From NCBI GenBank assembly GCA_030144725.1, contig JASKMD010000008.1:17707667-17771666 (forward strand): a stretch of DNA of 64,000 nucleotides, read 5' to 3'. Of the stretch, positions 22,991 to 35,344 are shown piece after piece. This DNA is from Haematococcus lacustris. Taxonomy: Eukaryota > Chlorophyta > Chlorophyceae > Chlamydomonadales > Haematococcaceae. Each line of letters opens with the position of its first letter. The stretch's first letter is position 1. The notes below the pieces were generated by a model that searched no databases, was not told the DNA's origin, and worked only from the letters and a program-made list of their open reading frames with translations. A program made the position numbers and the translations under genes.

Positions 22991-25900
22991 ATGTCGCGCC
23001 CAACATCAGGTATTGGACAAATGAGTAGCTGGGACTGGCAGAAGACGTGGACAATGCTGTCGACGTCGGTTCTTCGTAGGTCGTGGTGGTGGAGAGGGCC
23101 GTGGCCGGAGCCAGGACCGTGGAGGTGAGTTGCAGCTAGTTTGATGGCTCGCAGGTCCAATGGGGGGGCTAGAGACTTCAAAATCATTCGAGGCAAAAGG
23201 TTTCACGGATCCGAGAAGGGTTTCACGGAGACCTGAATGGGTTCTCTAATGGCCCTCATCACTGCGCACACCATGCTGCTTCGTGCCATTGAGCGCGTGC
23301 CCCTTGTCAGACTTCAGCTAGGCTCGATCCCAGGTTCTAGGAGCACTGACAGCAGTGCCTTGTCCAGCCCCGAGCCTTCCTAGCGTGTTACCTACTCTAC
23401 CTCACACCATATTCAGCGCTGCATGTGCCAATGATAGCAGTCGCAGGGGACCTTAAGTCGGTACCACCACCCCGCAATGTGACCCAGCCACACTTGTAAC
23501 CCTCACTTGTGTGCGGTGGGTCGCAGGCGGGCGAGGGCCAGGAGGGCCCCCCCAAGGAGGAGGTCGCGGCGGTGGAGGCGGGTACCCTCAGGGAGGGGGC
23601 GGGCCCCCCCGCGCCTCCAGTGCCCCTGCCAGCGGGCGTATGAGCCAGGCTGAGGCGGAGCTGAGCATCAAGACCATGCTGATGGGGCTGAGGCAGCCCA
23701 CCACCAAGGAGACTAAGACGGTGCGGCTGCAGCCCCACAGCAGCAGCAGCGATGAGCAGAAGCAGCGATGTCTGGCAGTGCAGGGCACAGCAGACCCAGC
23801 CATGTCAGGCAGGGGGGTGGCCTGCTATGTGGGCCGTGGTCAGCCCACTGGTAGGGTCGTGGTCTGCCCAGGGTGGCATGGGGGCACAGGCCAACACCTA
23901 CGGCACAGCAGCCCCAGCCTAGTCCACCCCCCACCCCCACTCACCCTCATGCATGCATGCACCTGCCATGTGAGTGTGTGGGGTGAGTGCGCGCTAGTTA
24001 GCCACCTGGCTGTGTGGTGCGCCTGCAGCCTGAGGGACTGACTGCCAGGCCGGGTCTGGGGGAGATTGGCCAGAAGGTCAAGGTGCTGGCCAACCACTTC
24101 AAGGTGAGCAGCAGCGCTTAGGGTCAGGCAGGCCCAGGGGGAGGGGATGGTGATGAGGCGGCGCAGGCCGGGGGGCAGAGCAACGGGTAGGCAAGCAGGC
24201 ACGGCAGCGGGTATGGCTGGAGTTGGATCACCCACCCAGCATGGCTGTGGCTGAACAGTGTGTGTGGTACTAACTGGTGAAGAAGTGTGGTGGTGTGTGG
24301 TGTGATGCTATGTGCTGCAGGTGGCAGACATCCCGCGCGCCACGGTCTTGTACCAGTATGACGTGGCCATGGTGCGGCACAGGGCGCCCCGGCCTGACGG
24401 TGAGCTGCCCTGGCTGCCCTCCTCTGCGCTCGGCTCCCGCACCAGCAGTGTGCGCGCCCCAACCCGTCCGCCCCCCTTGGCCCACTCACCACCAACCCAA
24501 GCAGGACCCACCCTGCGCCTCATGTCTGGAGTGGGTCTGGCCACATGCCGACCCACCTGCGGTGCTGCTTGATCCAACTGCTGGTCATGCTTTCAGGGAC
24601 CTACTGTTCCCAGCCTGTGGACCCCGTGCTCTCATCCCCTGCTTGGGCCATGTCAGGCCACCCTGCCTTGTCTGCCCCTCATGTCGGGCTCACAGGCTGA
24701 GTCCTTCTCAGCAGACAGAGCGCCCAAGCCTGTCCCCACAGGAACGCCCTGGCCTGTCTGCTGCTGCTGCTGCTGCTGCTGAGATGCCGTCCCTGCCCCC
24801 CACTGGCCAGCTGTGCTGCCCTGGGTGGCCACTGGGTGCTGCAGACAACAAGTACGGCGGCCCCCTGCCCAGCACTGGGCCCCCACCCATGCCTGACCGC
24901 AACCGCTGCATTGCCATCATGAAGGCCTTCGCAACACGCCAGAGGTGGCCGCAGCAGGCCTGGGCATACGGTGCGAACTGCGCTAGGCCAGGCTGGGCTT
25001 GACCTGACCTCACCCGACTGACCTGACCTGACCTGAGGCATACAGGGTATGCCCCGTCACCAGGAGCTGTGCAGTGTGCTGGCTGAGGGAGCAGTCCTGC
25101 AGCTGCCATGCTCCACCATGACATGCCCTTAACCGCCCTAAGACAGGTCTCACTCAGCCTGTCACAAAACACAACAGCAAAGAGCTTGACCCACAGCACA
25201 AAGCCAAGACAGGTCTCACACTGCAGGTCAAACACGCAGCCTGCAGACTCGACAAGGGCCTGGCTCCACCTCCCACCATGCCACGCCCACAACCATCCTG
25301 ACCCCACCTGGCCTGACGTGGCCCGCCTTGGCCCGCCCTGGCTGCAGATGGCCAGAAGATCCTGTACGCCAACAAGGCCTTCATCCCCCCCACCGGCAGC
25401 GTGGACACCGTGGACATCCTGGACGAGGGTCCAGGGGTGGCTGCAGGGGATGCAGCCAGGAAGCCGGCAGGGGCCAAGTCAACACCCACCACCTACGAGG
25501 TGGGTGGGTGGCTAGCTGCGGCGGTGCCAGGGGAGGGGGTGGAGCAAGGGGGGGAGGTGGGCAGGAGGGGAGGGAGGGGTGAGGAGGGGGGAGGGTGGGG
25601 CAGAAGGAGGGGAGGGAATGTCGGGGTAGGAAGGAGGAAGGCAGTGTAAGGGGGGGCGGCAGACAGTCTATGAGGCGACGGCTAGCAAGGGAGGGGCCAG
25701 AGGGTGCCGGCAGCTGCTGTGGTGGTGAGCACCAGGCCCCGGCCCTGACCCTGGCCCCCAGGCGCAGGGGCGCTGTCTGGCCAGCTCCTAGCTGCAAGCT
25801 CCTGGTTGGCAGTGTGGGTGTCTGTATCACAGGGTGTGTGGCCCCTAGCCCTCAGGCTGACCAGCTCCTGGCCGCATGGCAGTGTTGGTTGCTGGTGGAC

Positions 25901-28900
25901 ACAGGGGGTGTGGCATGGCTGTGGTGGGGGTGCAGGTGGCGGTGCGCCCCATCCAGCCCTCCCCGGTGCTGCCGGCGGGGGAGCAGCTGGCGGCAGTGAG
26001 GTCCGGGCAGCTGGGGCAGATGCCTCGCGAAAGCTTGCATGCCCTGGATGTGGCGCTGAGGCAGGTGGGTGGGTGGGTGGGTGGGTGGGTGGGGTGGGTG
26101 GCAGGGTGACTGAGGTGGGTGGGCAGATTGCGGCTGAGGGATGAGCATGTAGCACGAATGAGGCGGTGAGGGTGTTGCAAGGGGTGGTGGGCGAGCCAGG
26201 GAAGCCAGGGTGGGCAGCCGATAAGGAGGCGGTGCTAGGTGATGTTAGGGCAAGGGCTGGTGGGCTGAGCTGTACTGGCCAGACTAAGCTACATTGGGGA
26301 GCAGCGGCGGTGCTGCACTCCGCTGTACAGGGCTAGAGGGCTAGCTCTAACTATGGATTAGAGTGGGTGGCAGAGCTGAGCAGCAGTGGTGCGGTTCACA
26401 GCAGGCTAGGGCTATGCAGCCCTAGCTCTGTCAGCCCCTACAGAGCTAGGGCTAGGGCTAGGGCTAGGCAGCCCCTGCTGTGCCGCTCCCTGCCCCTACT
26501 GAGCCATGCAGGGGCCAGGCAGAGGTGGGGGAAGGCAGACTGTGGCCTAGGTAAGGGCAGGTAGGGTGTGAGGGTGGGGGCAGGGCTGCTGGGCTGAGCC
26601 TTACCGACCTGCCAGTGTGCCCCTCAGCAAACAGTGCCCGGTGCAGGGCCCGGCAGCAGGGGGTCCCCACCCTTCCCCCATCAGGCAGTGCCCAGCAGCC
26701 TCTCCCTGGTTGCCCTGCAGACGGCCACCCAGGACCCCAACAACCGCATGGTGGCGCGCGGCGTGTACACGTCTGAGAACCGGTCCAAGATTGGGTTTGG
26801 GATGGAGGTAGGGGCGGGGGCAGGTCCAGGTGCAGGGTGGGCTGCAGCAGGGTGGGCTGCCTTTTGAGCCGGCAAGCTGCAGGGCAGGACTGGACACCAT
26901 GGGCAGGCATGCTGGGGGCAGGGTGGTGCAGGGATATATTGTGAAGGAGGGGGATGGAGCAGTTCACGCTACAACCCGCCCACCCATAGAGACCGCCCAC
27001 CGCCAGATCTGCCGCTTTGCCCACTTACCCACCCCTCGCATCTGCCTCCCGCCGAAGACCCACGTGAGGGGAGCCAGCAGCTGGCCGGCCACCCAGGCAG
27101 CGGCAGACCAGCCTTTCTCAGCCCCCTCACCCTGCCTGTGCTCCAGCTAGACTCCTGCCCTGCCACTACTCATCCTCAGCCCTCCCCTCCCCCCCGACCT
27201 CCACCTCCCCCTCCTCTGCCCCCCACCCCACCCCTGCATGTCCTGGCTGCAGGCCTGGCACGGCTACACCCAGAGCCTGAACCTGACCCAGTGCGGGCTC
27301 ACCGTCAGCATGGACGCCGCTGTCATCGCCATGCCCGTCATGGAGGACTTGACAAAGTTTGTGGAGGAGGTGAGGGAGGGGGGGGCAAGGAGGGCAGCGG
27401 GAAGGGGGTAGGCAGGCAGAGAGGAGGTGATGAGGTGCAGCAGTGGGGCATTGAGCTGAGTGCCCCTCCACCCTCCATCAGCAGCCCTTCCAGCTCCAGT
27501 GGCCACCCCCAGTGGGTCACGCCTGGCCTGGCCTGGCAGCTCCGCTCCCCCCTAGTCCGCCATCACCCCCTGAGCTGTGTCTCAGTGATTGCGGCAGGTG
27601 CTGCGCACCAAGACTGAGATGCTGGCGGTGCGGGAGCTGACCAGCACGCAGGTGGAGGCGCTAAACGCTGCCTGCTCCCGCAAGGCTGTCACGGTGGGCA
27701 GGAGGGGGGGGCGGGTAGAGGAGGAGGGGGGAAGGGTACATGGGAAAGGGTAGGTGGGGGAGGGTAGGGGAAAGCGCCCAGCCATGCCTATGCGACAGTT
27801 CGCTTTGCTTTGCTTGATCCGCTATTGCCTACTGCCACTTTGCGCTAAAAAACTCGAAACTTGACAAACAGAAGAAAAAACACTGCTGCCTGCTGCCTAC
27901 TGCCTGCTGCCTACTGCATACCCGGCCCCTCTGTCTCACTGACTTGCTGCGTAACCCCATTGGAGCTCGGCAGTGCCGGCTGTGCGTCATACTGGCTGTG
28001 TGGGTGCTGGGCAGCCGGTGTATGGCCTGAACCCTGCCTGCCTGCCTCGTCCCTGGCTGCTGCGGCACCACAGATTCAAGTGAATCACCGCGCTAATGGC
28101 AAGCTGCGGCACCGCGTGCGTGGCTTCACGCCGCAGTCAGCCGCCAAGGGGCTGTTTGAGATGAAGGACGGAACCAAGACCACTGTGGTGAAGTACTTCA
28201 AGTGCGTGACGGGCACAGGGCAGGGCCAGGATGGCTGGCTATGGGCAGAAGCAGCAGCAAGGCTAGGGGGCAGATCAGGGGAAAATTGGAACAGAACCGT
28301 CACCAGATCAGGGGTGGATCAGATGTTGTCAGATCAGATTAGGGCAGCAGCAGCTGCTGAAGGGTGGGGGAAGGGGCAGAAACTAGGACCCCCTTGGCTG
28401 CCAGGGATGGCCCTGCATGACAATGAATGTTTAGCTCTCTGGCTGCATCTGTGACGATGACTGCCTGATGCACAGCCTTGCCTGGGCTGGCCACACTAGA
28501 TGTGGACCAGCACAGCCACAGCCACAGGTTCACAGCAACACCCCCAGCCCCCCTTGGCTTGCTCTGGCCTGGGGCATGGACTGGGGCTGGGGCAGTGCTT
28601 CAACGCCCTGATAGTGTGACCTTGGTGGTGTGAGCTTGGTGGTGTGAGCTTGGTGGTGTGAGCTTGGTGGTGCCCCCCTGACTGCGCAGGCAGGCCTACA
28701 ACATGACGCTCACCTACCCCAACCTGCCCTGCGTCATCGTGGGCAGCCGCAGCCGCCCTGAGTGGCTGCCCATTGAGGTCTGCCGCATTGTGCCGGACTC
28801 TGGTGAGCAGCAGGGCAGGGCACCAGCCTCAGGCCCTCACCTTGACTCTCTAGGCCCCTGACCCTGACCCCCTGCCAGGACAACCCTGACCCTGACCCTG

Positions 28901-31900
28901 ACCCTGACCCTGACCCTGACCCTGACCCTGACCCTGACCCTCTGCCCCCCTGACCCTGCCCCCGCCCCCCTGCCCCCGCCCTGCCTGCCCCCAGGGGGTC
29001 GTGGTCTGGGCCCCGAGGAGACGACTGAGATCCTGCGTCAGGCCGCCGTGCCGCCTGAGGCGCGCAAGAAGCGCATCATGGACACCCTGACCCTGAAGGC
29101 CAAGCTGCAGAGCGACCTGGTGGTCAAGAGCTTTGGCATGAGCCTGGCGCCTGCACCGCAGATGGTGGAGTGCATCGGCCGCGTGCTGCCAGTGCCCAGC
29201 CTGCAGTATGGGGGCGGCAAGTATGTAGACCCGGGAATGAAGGTAAGCGGGCAGGGGGGAGGGGCAGGGGGACAGGCAGGGGGAGGGGCAGCAAAAGGGT
29301 AGGGGGCAGCGGTAGGAGCAGGAGCAGGGCGCAGTGCGGAGCTGTGGGAGGGTGGGGTGGTCAGACAGGCAGGGGAAAGGGGCAGGAGGGGAGCAGGGAG
29401 TGAACTGCCAGTTGGGGGCAGCCTTCACACCCAGGGCTGCTGGGCAGTGTCAGGTGGAGGGGGTGGCAGGGGAGGAGGTAGAGGGGGGGTGGGAGCAGAC
29501 CCTGGGCCATGACCCTGGAGCCAGCTGGTCACACTGCACCTTAGCCGCCAACTGCAGGGAAGAGGGTGAACGGTTGGATAGGGGAGGGGTGGGTGGGTAA
29601 GAGTTTGGGTAGGGAGAGTGAGTGAAAGGGGAAGGGGAGGGGTGGGTGGGTGAGGGTTTAGGTAGGGTGAGTGAGTGAAAGGGGGAGGGGTAAGGGGGGG
29701 GGGGGGTTGGGCAGTGTGTGAAGGTGTGCAGCAGGCTCATCGTGTTATCCTTGGTTCTCCCAGGCTGCCCGCCTGATGGCACTGCAGCACAAGAGCCTGC
29801 GTGCTGCCTGGCCCCGTCTCACCTGGCCTGCCTCCCCCCTGCAGGGTGACTGGAACATCATGAACACACGGCTATTCAAGGCAGTGGCCATCTCGTCGTT
29901 TGCAGTGAGTTTCTCATCTTTGGCACCTGCCATGGTGGCTGCTGAGGGGGCTGTCTTGCCATGGGCCTGTCCTGCAGCCGACCCTTGGAGTTGCCTGGCC
30001 CTGGCAAAGCAGCCGACCTGCGCATCACGTGCATTGGTGGTCAGCTGAGCAAACTTGCATAAGTCAGTGTCCCTGTGCCCCTGCCCCTGCCAGGTGGTGT
30101 GCTATGTACCTGAGAGCAAGGCTGGTCATGCCATGGTCGGGTTTCTGGAGGTGAGGCAAGAGCAGGGGGGAGGCGAGGCAGGGGGGGGGCGTAAGCAGGG
30201 GGCAGGTAGGGGGGGCTGGGGTAGGGGCTGGCCAGACTGGCCGAGTGCCAGAGGAAGGAGTATCAAGCAGCAAACACAGAGACCAGCAGCGCTGCTGGAC
30301 ATACCTTCAACGTATGACCACCTCCTGCCGCCCCTGCACCTCTGTCTTGGTGTGACCCTGGTGGTGTGACCCTGTCTTGGTGTGACTCTGGTGGTGTGAC
30401 CTTGGTGTTGTGGGCCCTGCACACGCTGTGAGCAGGAGCTGCGCATGGCGCTGGAGGAGAAGGGCATCTCAGTGCAGCTGCCTAAGTTCCCCCCTGTGGT
30501 GTTCAAGACGCGGGTCATGAGCGATGAAGACGCGCTGCGCACGTGAGCCCCGGCAGCAACAGCTGTGCAGCAATGCCAAGCCACAGCGCCAGGCGGCTCC
30601 TGGCAGAGCCTGGGGACGCAGCCGGCCGCCTGCCTGCCACACACTTGCCTTGTGGGGCGCAGCACTTCAGCACAGCACAGCCTGCCCTGTCAGCTGGCAC
30701 CTGCCATGGGAAGGCTGGGGTCATGGGAAGGCTGGGGTGACAGCATCAAGTCACTGGAGTGCCCAGCCCCCTGGTCATTGTTGTGTTGTTCTGGTCTGCA
30801 GGGCGATGCAGGAGGCCCAGACTCAGCTTGGCAAGCCTGCACAGATCCTGTTCATCATTGAAGAGCGAGGTGAGCTGAGCTGGTCCACATCCACACCCCC
30901 TGCCTGCTTGCCGTCACCCAGGTCATCAGGCATCCATAGTCCAGAGACAATGCTGTGTGGCACCGCCACCCCATTCCAGCACCTCGCTCACTCTGCACAT
31001 CCAGATGCGTACAGCATTGCTGACGGTGTCTGGTGCCTGCTGCTGCTGTCTGCTGCTGCTGCAGAGAACCAAGTTTACTCCGAAGTGAAGCGCATCTGTG
31101 ACTGCGTCATTGGGGTGCAGGTATGGGCAGGGCAGGAGGGCAGGGGAGCAAGCACGGCTGGTCAGCCATCTGCTGCCCCTGCCCCAAATGCTGCCGCAGA
31201 GTCAAGTGCTGGTGGCGCCAAACATCAAGCTGGGGGCTCCGCCTGGAGGAATGGTGAGGGCCAGGACCAGACCCAGCGGCCTGCAGGCCCCGTAGGACCC
31301 TCACCCCTCACCCCTCACCCCTCACCCCTGACCCCTCACCTACAGGGCAGCGGCATACAGGTCACTGCCACCAGGAGAGGTTTGTCACTGCATTGGGTTG
31401 CCATCAGCTATCAGCTTGCCACCCACATCTGCTGGCCTGCCCCTACCCTCTTCCTGCTGCAACCAACACTACCCACCCACCCTTGGAGCTGGCTTGACGT
31501 CCCTGTGTGTGACGCACCCAAGCGCAGCCTGGCCCCTTGCTCCTGTCTAGCTCAGCCCTTGCCTGCACTGCCTGCACTGCCCATCGTGCTCAGCTCGCTG
31601 CCCTGGTCACTGGTGTTGCCCAGGGGCGCAAGATGGCTGGTGTGGCTTTGAAGGTGAACACCAAGCTGGGGGGAGACAACACAGCCATCACCGGCAACAT
31701 CGGCATCTGGTGCCCTGCTGTAAAGTGAGTGGTGGAGGGCCATGCATCACACTGTGTCACATCCAGGTATAGCCGAGCTAATGCACATAGTTGCACATAG
31801 CCCCTCTATTCCGGCCAGCACAGTGGCAGATGCATCTAGCAGCCCTTGTCAACGATCAGCCAGTGCAGCATGGCTTGGTGTTCAGCCAGTACTTGGCTTG

Positions 31901-34520
31901 CACACACACGCTATGTCGTACATGCCACATCCGGTTGCCTGCTATGCTACCACTAGATGCCTTGGCGGCGAGCTGTGTCTAGCGCTGCAGCGCTTTATGA
32001 CAATCGCACAAACCCACCATCGCACTTGTTACTACAAACTATGTGTACATATACTGCGTTTTGCTGTTCGTCGGGCACGATCTTACTTGAACAGGATCTG
32101 TTCTATAGTTCGTACACCTTGATCAGTGTTTCCAAACATGACAAGCTTCTCGGGCCACGATGAGGATGGAAGCGCGGTGTGCTTGAGCATGATGCCTCGT
32201 GATCGCAGTCCGCTGCTGCTAGCAGCGCGCGATCATGTAGAAGACTGTGTGGAAGTCGCAAGGCAACCACTAGCACACCGCGGAGCTGAGGGTCCTAGCT
32301 CTTTTTTTGGATGAATATTTGCACAAAGCCTTTTTTGGCTAGGTCATTCACAGCCTGGATGCATATTGAATGTTGTATGGGGGTGGTTACAGGCCACACT
32401 CGCCTTTTCTCATCTTGACTGTGAACTCTGCTCTACGTCATGGATGGGAGGTATTGGGGGGGTGCAGTTGAGCTACATTTGCATGTTGAGGGCCTGAGGG
32501 TTGTCATGCAATTGGCGCTCTGACCTCAGGAACCCGTCTGCCCCCGGCGTGGTGCCCAAGGTCATGCTCCTGGGTGCTGACGTGTCGCATCCCACCAACC
32601 TGCCTGGCCAGGGCAAGACCGAGACCACTGAAAAGGAACCAAGCAAACAGCCTGACATGCCCTCGGTGGCAGCCATTGTAGGCAGCATTAATCCGTAAGT
32701 ACCCTTATATCCATGACCAATGCATTGGCCCCTGACCATTTGCATTGACATGGCACAAGCCTCACTTGCCTGTTGCCTCCTGGCCTACCCTCTCCATTAC
32801 CCTGTCGCAGACACTTGCCGTGTTGCACCTCTACCTCTACCCCAGCCCACCAGACCCACCAGGCATGCAGGCTATGCCCTATACTTGCTGCAGGGACTGC
32901 ACGCGCTACGCCTGCCGCATCTACGCCCAGGACCCGCTGAAGGAGATGGTGACGGACATGGCCAAGGCCGTGTTTGAGCTGTTGGGCTTGTGGGGAACCA
33001 CAAACAAGGGCCTACCTGTGGGTGGCATACCTCATGCATCATGCTCATGAGCCACACCCCGCAGCGCCTGCAGCCCATAGCTCACCACCACACAGCTCTG
33101 CCTTACACTAGACAAGTGCTGGCATGCTACCCATACCTTGCTGTCTGAACGCCACCTTCCTTGCTGCCCGCACCTCACTGTCTGCACACTGCGCGCCTGC
33201 ACCTGCTGCTGCCAGGACGTCATCCTCATGTTCAGGGACGGTGTGAGCGAGGGCCAATTCAGTCAAGTGCTGGACTATGAGCTGAAGGCCATACAAGAGG
33301 TGGGCCAGGCTCCCTACTCCGTCCTTGACCTCCACAGGCCAAGCCACCTGACACCTGCTGTTGCTAAGTCTGCATCCCCTTAGGGTCCCCTTGAGGTCAC
33401 CCACTGCTGCAGCATGTCACAGTCTGCCTGGCGACTACCTGCCTGTATGCCTGCTTGGCATCTGGCTGCGAATCGGTGCGTGCGCTGGTGGTGTGCAGGC
33501 GTGCAGCAAGTTCACAGTGTCCAAGCAGCCCTACAAGCCCAGGATCACATTCGTGACGGTGCAGAAGCGCCACGGCACTCGCTTCTTCCCCGGCGACGCA
33601 GCATCTGTCGATCAGAAGAGCGGCAATGTGCGGCCAGGAGTGGTCATTGACCGGGAGGTCTGCAGTACCCGTGAATTCGACTACTACCTGAATAGCCATG
33701 CTGGTGAGCAGAGCAGGAGAGGGGAAGCAGAGGTGGGAGGGAGGAAACGGGGAGATTAGGGGAAGATGGTAGAGGAGGTCACTGGTGTGTGTGGGGTAAA
33801 TGAAACTGTCTGACTGACCCTCGTAGCCCACTACTGGCTGTCAGCGCACTGCTGACTTGCTGCCCTCTGATGGTGATCTGCTGCTGCCATCACCTCGCTG
33901 GCTGCTGCCTGGGGCACGCTTGCTGTGCAGGCATCCAGGGCACCAACAAGGCGGCCAAGTACAGCGTGCTGAGTGATGACGTTGGCTTCACGGCCGACTC
34001 CATGCAGCTGCTCACGTACTGGCTGTGTCACACCTTTTGCCGCTGCACCAGGCAAGGCCGCATGCTCGTATCCCTTGTCACCACCCTGAAACTAGCAACA
34101 CAGCGCAACACACCAGCATCGGTGCAGCCCGCCCTCCCAGCTTCATCAGGCAAAGGGCAGATGGTTCTGGTAGGTTTACGGCAGGCAGCAACACTCAGCA
34201 CACTGTGGATGCCACACGCTAGCCACTTTGACCTGCTCTGCAACAGCTGCCTCGCGTATGTGCATGTTGAAATGGTCAAGCCCGTTCTGAATGGCTGCTC
34301 ATTGTGCCTGTTGCCCCATAGGACGGTTTCTTACTGCCCGCCTGCATACTATGCGCACCACGCGGCCTTCCGTGGCCGCTGCTGGTTGCGCAAGGAGGAG
34401 ATATTCAGCGACACAGCCAGTGCCAGCAGCGGCTTCAGCGGCGGCGCCAGCAGTCAGTCTTACAAGTGGGATTTTGCCAAGGTACTGCCGGCCATCAGGG
34501 ACACGATGTACTGGATTTGA
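22991..34520 (+). CDS. AGO: Argonaute (AGO) protein with intact DEDH slicer site, 27 exons, about 1002 aa
   Basis: Small-RNA-guided silencing effector; binds guide RNAs and can cleave targets. Exons: 22991-23009, 23080-23124, 23527-23720, 24029-24103, 24321-24399, 24845-24970, 25348-25499, 25936-26064, 26721-26807, 27253-27369, 27598-27693, 28074-28201, 28690-28802, 28995-29242, 29845-29904, 30094-30150, 30436-30542, 30802-30869, 31065-31120, 31200-31253, 31624-31724, 32530-32694, 32894-33017, 33216-33299, 33499-33703, 33931-34051, 34322-34520. Phases agree; total 3,009 nt. Only the exon 3/4 donor is doubtful. Domains: RGG-rich N-terminus ([15 protein letters not shown]), N domain with [11 protein letters not shown] ([16 protein letters not shown] to LPIEVCRIV), MID, PIWI. 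Catalytic tetrad: D721 (GADVSHP), E776 (QDPLKEM), D808 ([10 protein letters not shown]), H949 ([10 protein letters not shown]). Intron 26 starts GC (CAG|GCAAGG). The start is chosen because MSRPTSG joins in phase to the RGG exon. Confidence 0.94.
26048..26106. repeat. GGTG-rich simple repeat in an Argonaute intron
   Basis: Run of GGGT tetramers starting at the donor of the exon ending 26064. Intronic microsatellite. Confidence 0.7.
26438..26470. repeat. GGGCTA hexamer array in an Argonaute intron
   Basis: About four AGGGCT/GGGCTA hexamers, a one-base variant of the telomere-like TTAGGG unit seen elsewhere in the window. Confidence 0.7.
28857..28945. repeat. CCCTGA hexamer array in an Argonaute intron
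   Basis: About ten tandem CCCTGA units between exons 13 and 14. Another variant of the telomere-like hexamer (TCAGGG on the other strand). Confidence 0.8.
31725..32529. other. Long Argonaute intron with lower GC content
   Basis: This 805-bp intron lies just before the exon with the first catalytic Asp. It is less GC-rich than neighbouring introns, and no exon or element was recognised in it. It may hold a small insertion, but no inverted repeat or duplication was evident. Confidence 0.4.
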
Positions 34521-35344
34521 TCACCCTCAAAATGAGCGGGGGAAGAGACGGAGCAGCGGGAATCAGTGTGGCTGGGTCGTGTAGAACCACGCACGCTTGA
34601 AGACATGCTACTGACGTGTATGTCGACTGGCCACTGTGGCTGCTAACAACTCCCTATGTGACCTACGTTTACGAGCGGTATTTGTCTAATGGTGCCGTTG
34701 GTTCAGCAGTGGACCCCGGCGGTCGACGAGCGTGATGACTGATGCAAGATCACTGATGAGTAGCACATGCCACAGCCTTTAATTATCAACAACACCTCTG
34801 CATATGTTTTGAGACTAAGGCGAGACCTTTGGAAGGGACTCCCTGGAAGCAAACCAGGTGTACTGACAACGCAATGCTACTAGGTTATAAGATGCAGGTA
34901 TCACACAGTCAATGTTACTCAGTGAAACCGTTGGCAAGGGGCAGCACTGAAGTGATTGAAACCGCACTGAAATAAGCTGGGCTTGAGCACCAACACATCC
35001 CTCAATTCCTGCGCAGCCTTGTATGTTGTTTATTAGTTTAGTTTACATGAGAGGCCCGTCACACTGGTCGCGTTAACAATGTACTTCGTTCCACATAAGG
35101 ACACCAGAAGAGCTCTTACAATGTTTTCGCGTCGCGTCCTTGTCTGAAACACAGTTTCTTACTATACCATCTGAAATCGACCTTGATACTTCGAGGTCGC
35201 GACAGTCAATGTCAGCGAACTAAGTTTGTCAGAAGGGTTCATTGATGACGATCACCGCTTGAACCGTCAAATAGTCTTGCTGCGATGGCGATGTGGTGGA
35301 CTTGCGGCACGCATTGGTTCATGAGCCTCTTTGTGCCGCACGTA
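34521..35344. other. Intergenic region between convergent Argonaute and ABC1K genes
   Basis: No gene supported. It should contain the 3' UTRs of both convergent genes. It is less GC-rich than the coding flanks. Confidence 0.5.
35116..35120 (-). promoter_or_regulatory. Candidate polyadenylation signal TGTAA of the ABC1K gene
   Basis: TTACA on the + strand reads TGTAA on the minus strand, 225 nt after the ABC1K stop at 35345-35347. A plausible 3' UTR length for a green algal gene. Confidence 0.45.
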
